Position numbers and translations under genes: made by a program. Source: Acidobacteriota bacterium (GTDB lineage Bacteria > Acidobacteriota > Terriglobia > Terriglobales > Acidobacteriaceae). Taken from it: 64,000 nt of DNA. The stretch covers positions 1 through 64,000 of the forward strand of contig JARLGI010000057.1 of assembly GCA_031296115.1 (NCBI GenBank), written 5' to 3'. Shown here piece after piece: positions 42,001 to 49,657 of this stretch (the first letter of the stretch is position 1; every line of letters begins with the position of its first letter). The notes under the pieces are model-generated. The model worked only from the letters and a program-made list of their open reading frames with translations, ran no database searches and was not told the origin of the DNA.

Positions 42001-43411
42001 ACCCATAACGTCCGCGCTTGGCAGCGATGCCTTGCGACAGCATCTCCAAAATGCGGTCATATTCCTCGCGGAGGAGTTCGCGATACGGATACGCGCGCCG
42101 CACGCAGTCGAAGAGCGCGTCCTCATCCCAATCCTCGCAGGCGCACATGGCGACAATCTGCTGCGCCAGAATATCGAGCGGCGAGATGGGAATCTGCAGG
42201 CGATCCAGGTCGCCCTGCTTGATGGCACGCACCGCCGCCGCACATTCCACAAGGTCGTCGCGCGTGGTGGCGAACAGGCGTCCCTTGGGGATTGCGCCGC
42301 GCCAGTGGCCTGCCCGGCCGACGCGCTGCAAGGTGACTGCGATGGAGCGCGGGGAGTTGATCTGGCAGACCAGATCGACCGAGCCGATGTCGATTCCGAG
42401 TTCCAACGAGGCCGTCGCCACCAGCAGGCGTATCTCGCCATTCTTCAGCTTGCGCTCAGCATTGAGACGCAACTTTCGGGCGAGGCTGCCATGATGCGCA
42501 GCGACAAGCACTTCCCCAATGCGCTCCCCCAAGTGCATCGCTACACGCTCGGCCAGACGCCGCGTGTTCACGAACACCAGGGTCGAGCGGTGCTGCAATG
42601 CCAGCTCTGCAAGACGGTCGTAAATCTCGCCCCACATCTCATTGGTGGCGATGGGGCCGAGTTCCGAAGGCGGAACCTCTACCGCCAGGTCGAGCGTGCG
42701 GCGATGACCGATGTTCACGATTGCAGGTGCGGGGCGTCCCGCGCCAGTTATGAAGTGTGCGACCTCTTCGATGGGCTTCTGCGTGGCCGAGAGCCCGATG
42801 CGGGTCGGCCGGTTTGCCAGCAGGTCCAGCCGTTCGAGGGACAGGCTGAGATGCGCGCCGCGCTTATCATCGGCGACCGCGTGGATTTCGTCGACGATCA
42901 CGGTTTGCACATGAGTCAGGATGGCGCGACTGCTGTTGGCGGTCAGCAGAATATAGAGCGACTCCGGCGTGGTGACCAGGATGTGCGGCGGCCGCTTCAA
43001 CATCTCGCGGCGCTCTTTCATTAGCGTGTCGCCGGTGCGCACGGCTGTGCGGATCTCCGGCATCAGCAGGCCACGTTCGCCCGCGAGCGCGAGAATCTCT
43101 CCTAGAGGGATCTCCAGGTTTTTCTGGATGTCATTGCCCAGCGCCTTCAGCGGAGAAACGTAGAGGACCTCGGTGCAGTCGTGCAGATCGCCAGCCAAGG
43201 CCTTGCGCACCAGCCGGTCAATGCAGATGAGAAACGCGGCGAGCGTCTTGCCGGAACCCGTAGGAGCGGAGATCAGCGTGGTTCGGCCGGCGAGGATCTC
43301 TGGCCAGCCTTGCTCCTGCGGTTCTGTGGGCGAACCGAATCGCCCCAGAAACCACTCGGCAACCAGCGGATGCGCCCAGGCCAGCGCGACCGGAATGTTC
43401 CCCACAGACAC
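39011..43411 (-). CDS. lhr: Lhr-like superfamily 2 DNA helicase
   Basis: A 1466-residue ATP-dependent DNA helicase of the Lhr family. The SF2 core has Walker A SAPTGSGKT (48-56), motif II VDEIH, motif III LSATQ, and motif VI QRVGRAGHWRG, followed by winged-helix and Lhr-core domains; the long C-terminal part corresponds to the full-length Lhr C-terminal domain. Lhr acts in DNA repair and is induced by DNA damage in mycobacteria. The start appears to be GTG 43411 (or a second GTG two codons later). A TAGAAT about 13-18 bases upstream on the minus strand suggests a short-leader or leaderless transcript. It is encoded alone; no nuclease or Endo VIII gene is adjacent. Confidence 0.93.
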   Translation of the reverse strand: MSVGNIPVALAWAHPLVAEWFLGRFGSPTEPQEQGWPEILAGRTTLISAPTGSGKTLAAFLICIDRLVRKALAGDLHDCTEVLYVSPLKALGNDIQKNLEIPLGEILALAGERGLLMPEIRTAVRTGDTLMKERREMLKRPPHILVTTPESLYILLTANSSRAILTHVQTVIVDEIHAVADDKRGAHLSLSLERLDLLANRPTRIGLSATQKPIEEVAHFITGAGRPAPAIVNIGHRRTLDLAVEVPPSELGPIATNEMWGEIYDRLAELALQHRSTLVFVNTRRLAERVAMHLGERIGEVLVAAHHGSLARKLRLNAERKLKNGEIRLLVATASLELGIDIGSVDLVCQINSPRSIAVTLQRVGRAGHWRGAIPKGRLFATTRDDLVECAAAVRAIKQGDLDRLQIPISPLDILAQQIVAMCACEDWDEDALFDCVRRAYPYRELLREEYDRILEMLSQGIAAKRGRYGSYLFRDMVNRRLRARRGARLAAITSGGAIPETALFTVVAQPDEVVVGTVDEDFAVESNAGDIMLLGNTSWRIHRVENRSGRMLVEDAHGSPPTIPFWRGEAPARTDELSQQVGELRERVSALLPSTAPLPVPANPELDGEARVERTFRSAPEPSLSSTGCVRLRGIASSPEVQNAVAWLKDECGLDDAGAEQLIEYIVTGRAVLGEVPTKQTIIAERFFDEGGGMQLIIHAPFGARINKAWGLALRKRFCRSFNFELQAAATDNGINIALAEQHSFPLSDVFHYLQTETVQEILEQAALASPIFATRWRWDANRSLALLRFQGGKKVPPQIQRIRSDDLLASVFPDVAACFENIEGDIKIPDHPLVQEVMKDVLTEAMDIDGLRAVLNGVRDGSIRCLAVDTPVPSQFSHEILNANPYAYLDDAPLEERRARAVQMRRVLPEAVLQEVGRLDQSAIGRVREEARPDVRDSDELHDVLQTLVGLPEELGDPGWQEAVDSWKPFFAELLEGWRVVRARVDQRHYFVASERAKDFALIFPEAQFEVVPPDLPSAISSHDDAVLAMTTGWMMHSGPVTASALAYWLGLPDSDVGNALLRMEAAGSVLRGNFTGLARGNEPNTAEWCDRRLLARIHHLTVATLRKQVEPVTAAQYMRWLLRWQHVTTGSQLAGERGLLEAIRQLQGFEVPANAWEKQILAPRVGKYDPVALDQLCLTGAVGWGRLSPHPATLEKSGEGRRRIVPTSVAPITLFVREDSDWMQPRLAEEEQNYERVLSEGARVVLEFLRRRGASFFADIVRGTSKLKAEIETSLWELVAAGMVAADGFDNLRSLINPRRRNALGTPKQPRPRHTAGRWSLLYPAEGNDRNRMVEATCWVLLRRYGVVFREVLARESNLPKWRELLIMFRRLEDRGEVRCGRFVNGFLGEQFALPEAVESVRAMRNLAASGEMVTVSAADPLNLVGFIVPGERVPAISGKYVTFRDGVAVAAAERSALLEAAQ

Positions 43412-43837
43412 AGTTCGTATATTCTAGCAGGTCTTCGCTAATTGTTCGCCTGATAGAAGCGGGTTGGACGCAGGCTCTACCGAAACAAGTACCCGTATAA
43501 ACAGAACTTTGGTAACTTGCATTTGATTACTATTTGGGCTATTCTGTCCGGTCGCGAGCGGGGAGAGCGACAGCCGCCGACCAGTCGGGCGGGCCGAACG
43601 TTCTTTGACAAGTTGATGCTTGTTCCTTGACCAACAGACAATCATCACGACGATCCCGGCGGTGCGAATCGCCGTATTTTACGCGAGTAAGTCGTTTGTT
43701 TTCAATAGCATGATGTAACTCGTTTATTTGAACGACTTTGCGCGGGAATTACGGATAAAGTCGTGATTCTGTTGATACGGGTAGGGGGGAGGGGTACTGT
43801 ACAGACAGTCTCGAATCCCTCCTGCTAAGATTCTCCA
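43412..43837. promoter_or_regulatory. Divergent regulatory region with repeated AAGTCGT motif
   Basis: A 425-base, relatively AT-rich gap between divergent lhr and the KdsC-like gene. It contains AAGTCGTT (43689-43696), its inverted copy AACGACTT (43731-43738), and a third AAGTCGT (43758-43764). No gene is supported. The motif could be an operator; that is inference. Confidence 0.4.
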
Positions 43838-44470
43838 ATGTCAGACGAGCGCGCCAAGAAAATAAAACTGATGCTGTTCGATGTGGACGGTGTCATGACC
43901 GACGGGACCATTTTCCTCTTTCCAGCGCCCGCCGGCGCAGAGCACGGCGTCCGCGAACATCGCGAAAAGATGGCCGACAAGGGCGGCTTCAGCATTCCAG
44001 CCGGGCCGATGATCGAAGCGAAGGGCTTTAACGCCCATGATGGCGCGGGGGTTTCGCTGGCCCGGCTGGGAGGTTTGAAGACCGGCATCATTACCAAACG
44101 CATCTCGGAGACGGTAGCTCTCCGTGCTCGTGACCTCAGAATCGAACATGTCTACCAGGGCCAGCAAGACAAAGCGGCGGCTTTCTACGAAATCCGGGAA
44201 AAGGAAGGCCTGGAGCCGGAGCAGGTCTGCTACGTCGGCGACGATGTGATTGACCTGCCGGTCATGCGGCTGTGCGGCTTGGCGATCGCCGTCAAGAATT
44301 CCCGCGCGGAAGTGCTCGTGGAAGCGCATTATGTTACCCCGCATGAAGGCGGACACGGGGCCGTACGGGACGCCATCGAATACGTGCTGCGGGCACAAGG
44401 CTCGCTACAGCGTGTCATCGACCAGTACATCCAAGGGAAAAGAACGGATCCGGCATCCGACGTTCAATAG
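43838..44470 (+). CDS. KdsC-like HAD phosphatase (3-deoxy-D-manno-octulosonate 8-phosphate phosphatase family)
   Basis: A HAD-superfamily phosphatase of the KdsC (C0, capless) type, 210 residues. Motif I is LFDVDGVMTDG (D15, D17), motif II TGIITKR, and motif III/IV CYVGDDVIDLPVM, with the KdsC-specific VTPHEGGHGAVRDAIEYVL tail. KdsC removes phosphate from KDO8P in LPS core synthesis. Between motif I and the conserved KGFNAHDGAGV there is an insertion of about 25-30 residues (FPAPAGAEHGVREHR and beyond) not seen in the standard enzyme, so substrate specificity may differ. No kdsA, kdsB or kdsD is nearby. Confidence 0.85.
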   Translation: MSDERAKKIKLMLFDVDGVMTDGTIFLFPAPAGAEHGVREHREKMADKGGFSIPAGPMIEAKGFNAHDGAGVSLARLGGLKTGIITKRISETVALRARDLRIEHVYQGQQDKAAAFYEIREKEGLEPEQVCYVGDDVIDLPVMRLCGLAIAVKNSRAEVLVEAHYVTPHEGGHGAVRDAIEYVLRAQGSLQRVIDQYIQGKRTDPASDVQ

Positions 44471-45020
44471 GCACAAAAAACCCCTCCGAAGCACAGGGGC
44501 GAGTTGCACCTCGGAGGGTTTAGCCGTTGTTACACGACCATTCTCAGGGTTGTTACCTGCCTAAACACAGCACATTTGCCGAAGTTTCGCGGAGCCAAAA
44601 AAAGTTCTCCGAATTGGATAACCTCCCGCCGTCCCAAACTCGCTCAGTCTGAAGTCTTACTGAACAGCCCTCGCTGACGGGCGATTACCAAATCGGGAAC
44701 CGTCCGCTGAGAGCCGAATTGGGCGACTTTACGGCAGGAACCAGCATCGTTACGGTCGCGAAAGAGAAGAAATGTGATAAGTATCAAGTAGGCAATCGAG
44801 CGAGGATTGCCGATTACTTTTTAGACGACGCGCGTCTTTGTGAGTACAAGCATCGCTTGGTTTGTGCGCGAGACTTTAGTTGTATGCAGCGCAGTTCATG
44901 ATTGCAATCGATCGCGAGAGCACCTAGGATAGGCCTCTTGCGGCGGCGTAAGGCGATCGACCTGAACGGTAAGGTTGTTACTAGGCGGCAAATTTTCGGG
45001 GAGGGTTAGGGACCTTCACA
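44471..45020. other. Long gene-free region with a terminator
   Basis: 550 bases without a credible protein gene. After the hairpin at 44478-44521 the sequence has few structured features I can assign; one 60-codon frame starting with TTG at 44719 has no homology I recognise and no ribosome site. It could hold an untranslated leader or small RNA for the following gene. Confidence 0.45.
44478..44521 (+). terminator. Probable intrinsic terminator after the KdsC-like gene
   Basis: Arms AAACCC(C)TCCGA (44478-44489) and TCGGAGGGTTT (44511-44521) pair over 11 bp with one bulged C, enclosing a 21-base loop. The U tract is short on the plus strand; the A-rich left flank would give a better one on the minus strand. 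Confidence 0.6.
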
Positions 45021-46244
45021 ATGTTTAAGCGCTTTACCATATCCATGGTAGGCAGTTTGCTAGCGCTGCTGGCCTCGTTCGACGCCTCCGCCGCCACGAT
45101 TGCGACTCACAAGAGCCACAGCAAGTCGCACAAGATCACCGAAACCGGCGCCGCACAGAAGAAGATGGCGCGCATGAGCCACAGCAGCAAGTCTTCCGCA
45201 AAGCTGAATAGCACCAGCTATCGCGTGTCAAGGGGCCATCGTTACTACGAGCGCTTCTCCGTCAGTTCCTTCGCTGACAATCAGGTGGAGGGCGATATCA
45301 CGGCGGGCGAAGATCCCATAGTTCGCGCCGCCGCAGTGGAAGCGCTCGGCAACATGAACGGCACCATCGTCGCGATCGATCCCGACAGCGGCCGTGTCTT
45401 GGCGATGGTCAACCAGAAGATGGCTCTTTCGGCGGGTGCTCAGCCTTGCTCCACCATCAAAGTCGCAGTAGCGCTGGCCGCTCTTAGCGAAAACGTCATC
45501 ACTAAAGACACCCAGGTTCCGCTTGGCAAGTATTACCGCGTGGATTTAACGACGGCGCTGGCCCATTCCAACAATGCCTATTTTGAGGCCGTCGGACGCA
45601 AGCTGGGATTCGAGAAAGTCAGCTACTACGCCCGCCAGTTTGGGCTGGGCGAACTCGCTGGATGGAACATCGAAGGTGAGCATCTAGGCACTTTCCCGTC
45701 CACTGTTCTCGACGAGAAACTCGGCGGCGTGGGCAAGATGTGCTCGTTTGGCGAGAGCATATCGCTCACCCCATTACAATTGGCAGCGCTCATCAGCGCC
45801 ATCGCCAATGGCGGCACGCTGTACTATCTGCAACACCCGACCACGCCCGAGGAAGTTACGAACTTCGCTCCCAAGGCCAAGCGCAAGCTGGTCATTGGTC
45901 CTATCATCCCGGAGATTGCTGACGGAATGGCTGGCGCGGTCGACTATGGCACGGCGCGTCTGCTGAAGACGAATTTCATGGAGGAGCCGGTTCTCGGCAA
46001 GACGGGGACCTGTTCCAAGGACGGAACTCGGTTCGGATGGTTTGGTTCGTTCGCCAACACCCAATATGGCCGGATCGTTACCGTGGTCTTCCTCGAGGGT
46101 GGCCGCCCGACCTTCGGTCCGAAGGCCGCCGAGCTGGCGGGCCACTTGTATCGCAACCTCTATGATCACGACTTCTTCACGGTGAAGCCGTCCACGGTGC
46201 CCGTCCGAACCGCAGGCACGGCGCCGGTTGGCGCGGTACAGTAA
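45021..46244 (+). CDS. Stand-alone penicillin-binding protein transpeptidase domain
   Basis: A 407-residue exported protein with signal peptide (FTISMVGSLLALLASFDASA), a basic His/Ser/Lys-rich stretch (about 28-75), and a single penicillin-binding transpeptidase domain. The active-site motifs are STIK (S144-K147), SNN (S183-N185) and KTGT (K327-T330), all intact. No PBP dimerisation (pedestal), glycosyltransferase, PASTA or SH3 domain is seen, so it is a minimal transpeptidase or carboxypeptidase; a penicillin-sensor or beta-lactamase-like role cannot be excluded. It is monocistronic, with a bidirectional terminator shortly after. Confidence 0.88.
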   Translation: MFKRFTISMVGSLLALLASFDASAATIATHKSHSKSHKITETGAAQKKMARMSHSSKSSAKLNSTSYRVSRGHRYYERFSVSSFADNQVEGDITAGEDPIVRAAAVEALGNMNGTIVAIDPDSGRVLAMVNQKMALSAGAQPCSTIKVAVALAALSENVITKDTQVPLGKYYRVDLTTALAHSNNAYFEAVGRKLGFEKVSYYARQFGLGELAGWNIEGEHLGTFPSTVLDEKLGGVGKMCSFGESISLTPLQLAALISAIANGGTLYYLQHPTTPEEVTNFAPKAKRKLVIGPIIPEIADGMAGAVDYGTARLLKTNFMEEPVLGKTGTCSKDGTRFGWFGSFANTQYGRIVTVVFLEGGRPTFGPKAAELAGHLYRNLYDHDFFTVKPSTVPVRTAGTAPVGAVQ

Positions 46245-46264
46245 CGCAATCTGGATCCAAAATA

Positions 46265-46290
46265 AAAGGCCTCCCCGTTGGGACGCCTTT
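46265..46290. terminator. Bidirectional intrinsic terminator
   Basis: Arms AAAGGCCTCCC (46265-46275) and GGGACGCCTTT (46280-46290), loop CGTT, one C-C mismatch. It separates the convergent transpeptidase gene and the 46311 gene and has A/T tracts on both sides. Confidence 0.75.
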
Positions 46291-46310
46291 AGCTTTGAAC
46301 CTGTGCATGG

Positions 46311-46892
46311 CTAGGGAGCAGGCGTTGCACCCGGTGTCTGGAGCTGTCGTAAGGCGTCCTCGTAGATTTTTCTGGCCGCTGCATCCGTCGTCCCACTGAT
46401 CCTTGAGTTCAGCCACTTGATCATCGCAGGGCGCGAAGGATGGGGCATCGTGTTGTCGGCGTCCAGGATGCGCCATTCGCCATTCACCGCCGAGACTGTG
46501 TAATTCACTTCCTGTACTGAATTTGCCGGCTCACGGACATAGCCTGTGACAAGATCGAAGATTCCCAAAGTGCGGTACTGCACAGTCACGTTGTATTTGC
46601 CGCGGTTGGGACTCGGCTCACCTTCAACCGTATACCGTGTGACGATGTCCATTTGCGTGTAATCCGGGTTGGTCTTCCACCACACCAGAGGCTGAAGTTT
46701 GCTCCAATCCGGAGCATTCAGCCGAGCGCCTTCATAGTCGAGGCGGCAGTATTTCGAAACCAGTTCGCGGGTTTCTGCGCTCTTATCGACCTGTTCGTGC
46801 TGGCCTAGCGGGAAGTCGAATTGTGCAAGGACAAGCTCAGAGGGCCCGGCCAAAAGGACGATGATGAAGAGAAGCCTGTAGTAAAGGAACAC
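46311..46892 (-). CDS. Secreted protein of unknown function downstream of a MacB-type ATPase
   Basis: A 193-residue exported protein. The signal peptide (FLYYRLLFIIVLLAGPSELV followed by LAQ) precedes a globular domain with alternating hydrophobic pattern (YNVTVQYRTLGIFDLVTGYV, WRILDADNTMPHPSRPAMIK). I recognise no family. GTG 46892 is chosen because GGAG lies 9 bases upstream and the signal peptide begins there; the frame continues upstream into the ABC transporter gene but is unlikely to be used. It follows the ATPase gene by about 110 bases on the same strand, where a permease would normally be. Confidence 0.6.
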   Translation of the reverse strand: MFLYYRLLFIIVLLAGPSELVLAQFDFPLGQHEQVDKSAETRELVSKYCRLDYEGARLNAPDWSKLQPLVWWKTNPDYTQMDIVTRYTVEGEPSPNRGKYNVTVQYRTLGIFDLVTGYVREPANSVQEVNYTVSAVNGEWRILDADNTMPHPSRPAMIKWLNSRISGTTDAAARKIYEDALRQLQTPGATPAP

Positions 46893-47001
46893 AGAATTGC
46901 ACTCCACACGGAACCATCTACACTGGCAGGTTACACCGAACTGCGGTACAAAAAGAAGCGCCTGACGATACGCCGGGCGCCAAGTCTGCACAGAAAGGAG
47001 T

Positions 47002-47748
47002 TTAGGCTCTAGCCGTTTTCTGATCGCTGAACACCTGTCCGTCACGGATGTGGATGACCCGGTGGGCGTACTCGGCAATGTCGTGCTCGTGGGTGACGAG
47101 AACGATCGTGTTGCCTTGCGCATGCAGGCGGTCGAGCAAAGCCATGATCTCAACGCCGGTCTGGGAGTCGAGATTACCAGTGGGCTCGTCGGCGAGAAGG
47201 ATCGAGGGGTTGTTCACCAGCGCGCGCGCGATGGCCACCCTCTGGCGTTGCCCTCCGGACAGTTCGTTGGGTTTGTGGTTCATTCGCTCTTCCATTCCCA
47301 CCGAGGCTAGCGTCTTCTTGGCGCGTTCGATACGCTCCTCGGCCGGAACGCCGGCGTAAATCAAGGGCAGCTCGACATTGTGCAGCGACGTGGCGCGAGC
47401 CAGTAGATTGAAGGTCTGGAAGACGAACCCAATCTCCTTGTTGCGAATGCGCGCCAGCTCGTCGTCGTCAAGTTCGCTGACCATCTGTCCATTAAGCCAA
47501 TAGCTGCCTTTGCTCGGAGTGTCGAGACAGCCAATCAGGTTCATCAGGGTCGATTTCCCCGAACCTGACGGGCCCATGATGGCCACATACTCGTTGCGCT
47601 GGATGCGAAGGGTCAGTCCCCGCAGAGCATGGACCTGCTGTTCCGACCCCATGTCATACGTCTTCCACAAGTCTTCCGTTGCGATGATGCTCTGCTCTGG
47701 GGCTATCACGGGTTGCGGTTCGGCTAAGCTTGCCAATTCCGTTGCCAT
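47002..47748 (-). CDS. ABC transporter ATP-binding protein, MacB/LolD type
   Basis: Cytoplasmic ATPase subunit of about 248 residues, of the MacB/LolD/FtsE subfamily. Walker A is GPSGSGKST, the Q-loop is FVFQTFNLL, the signature [15 protein letters not shown], Walker [13 protein letters not shown], and the switch His is in THEHDIA. ATG 47748 (MATELASL) is chosen because AAGGAG lies 6 bases upstream. It lies downstream of the adaptor gene, giving the usual MacA-then-ATPase order, but no MacB-type permease is fused or adjacent, so its membrane partner must be encoded elsewhere. Confidence 0.92.
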   Translation of the reverse strand: MATELASLAEPQPVIAPEQSIIATEDLWKTYDMGSEQQVHALRGLTLRIQRNEYVAIMGPSGSGKSTLMNLIGCLDTPSKGSYWLNGQMVSELDDDELARIRNKEIGFVFQTFNLLARATSLHNVELPLIYAGVPAEERIERAKKTLASVGMEERMNHKPNELSGGQRQRVAIARALVNNPSILLADEPTGNLDSQTGVEIMALLDRLHAQGNTIVLVTHEHDIAEYAHRVIHIRDGQVFSDQKTARA

Positions 47749-47838
47749 CCTCTGCTCCTTATTCGACTGGTCCGGGCTGGTCATGAACGCATTCTCTGTT
47801 TCCTTACGTACGGCCGTTCTTGCTCGCTCGACGCCTTA

Positions 47839-49218
47839 CTACGACTCTTCTTCCTTCTTAGCTCCGGCTGTGTTGTCCACCTTAACGCTAGCGCCGTTAC
47901 GCAGTGTTCGAAGCACCTTGTAGCTGCCGGTGACGATCTCGTCACCCTCTTTGAGCCCGTTGGTCACCTCGATGTCGGTCGTACCGCTAATCCCGGTGGT
48001 TACAGGCACGAAGACGGCGTCTTTTTTGTTCTTTAGGACAAAAACTCCCTGCAGCTCCTCCTTGGTGTGGGGATCAGGTGGCGCGGTCTGTGCAGCCTGG
48101 GCCTTGCCCTTTTTCTCGGGTTCGAGTTCGCCGCGCTGGCGAATAGTCAAAGCCTGAATTGGAATTGCCAGTGCGCTGCTGCGCGTGGCAGTTGTGATGC
48201 GGGCAGTAGCCGACAGACCGGGAAGGAGGTCCGGCGGTGGATCCTGCAACGCCACTACGACCTTGAAATCCTTGGCTTCCTGCCCGCTGGACGTCGTTTG
48301 GGCCGTGGAAACGCCGGTCGACCGCAGCACGGCATTGCGGCCGATCTCGGTCACTATGCCATTGAACTTTTTCTTAGGGATAGCGTCGATGGAAACCTCG
48401 GCAGTCTGCCCAATCTGCACATTCACTATGTCGGTCTCATCCACCTTCACTTCTGCGGTGATGACCGAGGTGTCGGCGATCGTCATCAGCGTGCTTCCCG
48501 GAGAGTTCTGAATTCCGACCACAACGGTTTCGCCTTCACGGACCGGCAGGTTGGTGATCACGCCATCAAACGGCGCCTGGTACTCCGTCTTGCTGAGCAC
48601 GTCGCTCACGCGACGTAGCGCAGCGGCATTCTGTTTGATGCGAACCTGGGATGAATCAAGCTGCGCCTTGGACTGCGCCAGCTTTGCCTTGGCTTGACCG
48701 AGCTGGGCTTGGGCAGTACCGAAAGCCGCCTTCTTGGTATCGAAATCAGCCTTGGCAATCAGTTGGGAATCGTAAAGACTCTTGGCACGGTCGTAGTCGA
48801 GCTTAGCTCGCTCGAACTCGGCTTCGGCCTGGTTCAGTTCGGCTGCGGCGGTGTTGACTGCCGCATCTGAGGCGACGGCATCGGTACGGGAAACGTTCAG
48901 GGCTGCTTCACCGGCAGCGACGTCGGAAGCCGACTGTATGTTATCCAGGGTAGCCAGCATTTGGCCTTTCTTCACCCGGTCGCCTTCCTTGACGTACAAG
49001 TGCGTGACCTTTGCGAAAGCATTCGCACCAATGTTGACGTAGACTTTCGGCTTGATTTCGCCTGACGCCGTGACCACCGAAGTCAAGCCCTCACGGACGA
49101 CTTTGCCGGTCTGCACGGTTACGACGCCCTTGCGGGTTTGCTGTACGGTGAACCCGACAATTGCCAGCAAAACAACTATGCCGCCGATAATCAGTGCGAG
49201 TTTCTTCCAGTTCTTCAT
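47839..49218 (-). CDS. MacA-like periplasmic adaptor (membrane fusion protein)
   Basis: A 459-residue membrane fusion protein of the RND/MacA adaptor family. It has one N-terminal membrane anchor (LALIIGGIVVLLAIVGFTV), a biotinyl-lipoyl-like segment (ASGEIKPKVYVNIGANAF), a long alpha-helical hairpin rich in Ala, Gln and Lys (about 110-215, QAEAEFERAKLDYDRAKSLY), and beta-barrel and membrane-proximal domains (TNLPVREGETVVVG and QALTIRQRG). It would bridge an inner-membrane transporter to an outer-membrane channel. The next gene is a MacB-type ATPase, so an ABC rather than RND pump is likely; no TolC-like gene is in the window. Confidence 0.92.
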   Translation of the reverse strand: MKNWKKLALIIGGIVVLLAIVGFTVQQTRKGVVTVQTGKVVREGLTSVVTASGEIKPKVYVNIGANAFAKVTHLYVKEGDRVKKGQMLATLDNIQSASDVAAGEAALNVSRTDAVASDAAVNTAAAELNQAEAEFERAKLDYDRAKSLYDSQLIAKADFDTKKAAFGTAQAQLGQAKAKLAQSKAQLDSSQVRIKQNAAALRRVSDVLSKTEYQAPFDGVITNLPVREGETVVVGIQNSPGSTLMTIADTSVITAEVKVDETDIVNVQIGQTAEVSIDAIPKKKFNGIVTEIGRNAVLRSTGVSTAQTTSSGQEAKDFKVVVALQDPPPDLLPGLSATARITTATRSSALAIPIQALTIRQRGELEPEKKGKAQAAQTAPPDPHTKEELQGVFVLKNKKDAVFVPVTTGISGTTDIEVTNGLKEGDEIVTGSYKVLRTLRNGASVKVDNTAGAKKEEES

Positions 49219-49657
49219 CGGTCCTCAATCGGGGAAACCGTGACACAAAACGCACTTCCACCCACAGCATGATACGCAGTGAGACGACCCAAGGTTCCTT
49301 TAGAAAGCAACGACTTAGTGGCAGGGGCGTTGCTAGTCAACAGAACGCCTGGTGGTAACAGCCAGTGCAGACGGTTTCTTTGCAACCTCCCGAACGGCTC
49401 ATTATAGCCGCTAGCATGGGAAATCCTCGATAACATCTGTATTTTCAGCCCGTCCTAAGCATCGCGAGGCTCGTCCAATGACGAAGTCAGCGGTTTGCAG
49501 CCATGCGACTTTCGAGCTCGAGGTGGGCTTGAAGAACCGCAAGAAGGCGGGGCCAACCTGGCCCTCGGCGACAGCCTGCCGTAACCTTGCTTTCACCGTC
49601 CCTAAAACATACAATTTACTAAGTCGAAGTTTTGTCTCGCGGGTGGGTTTCTAACAC
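49219..49657. other. Intergenic region between divergent adaptor and GWxTD genes
   Basis: About 440 bases without a supportable gene; a 67-codon minus-strand frame (49411-49614) has no ribosome site or recognisable sequence. It should contain the two divergent promoters, but no clear -35/-10 pair was found. Confidence 0.45.

Noticed and set aside
44719-44901. 60-codon plus-strand frame in the gene-free region
   Set aside because: TTG start, no ribosome binding site, no recognisable sequence; likely chance.
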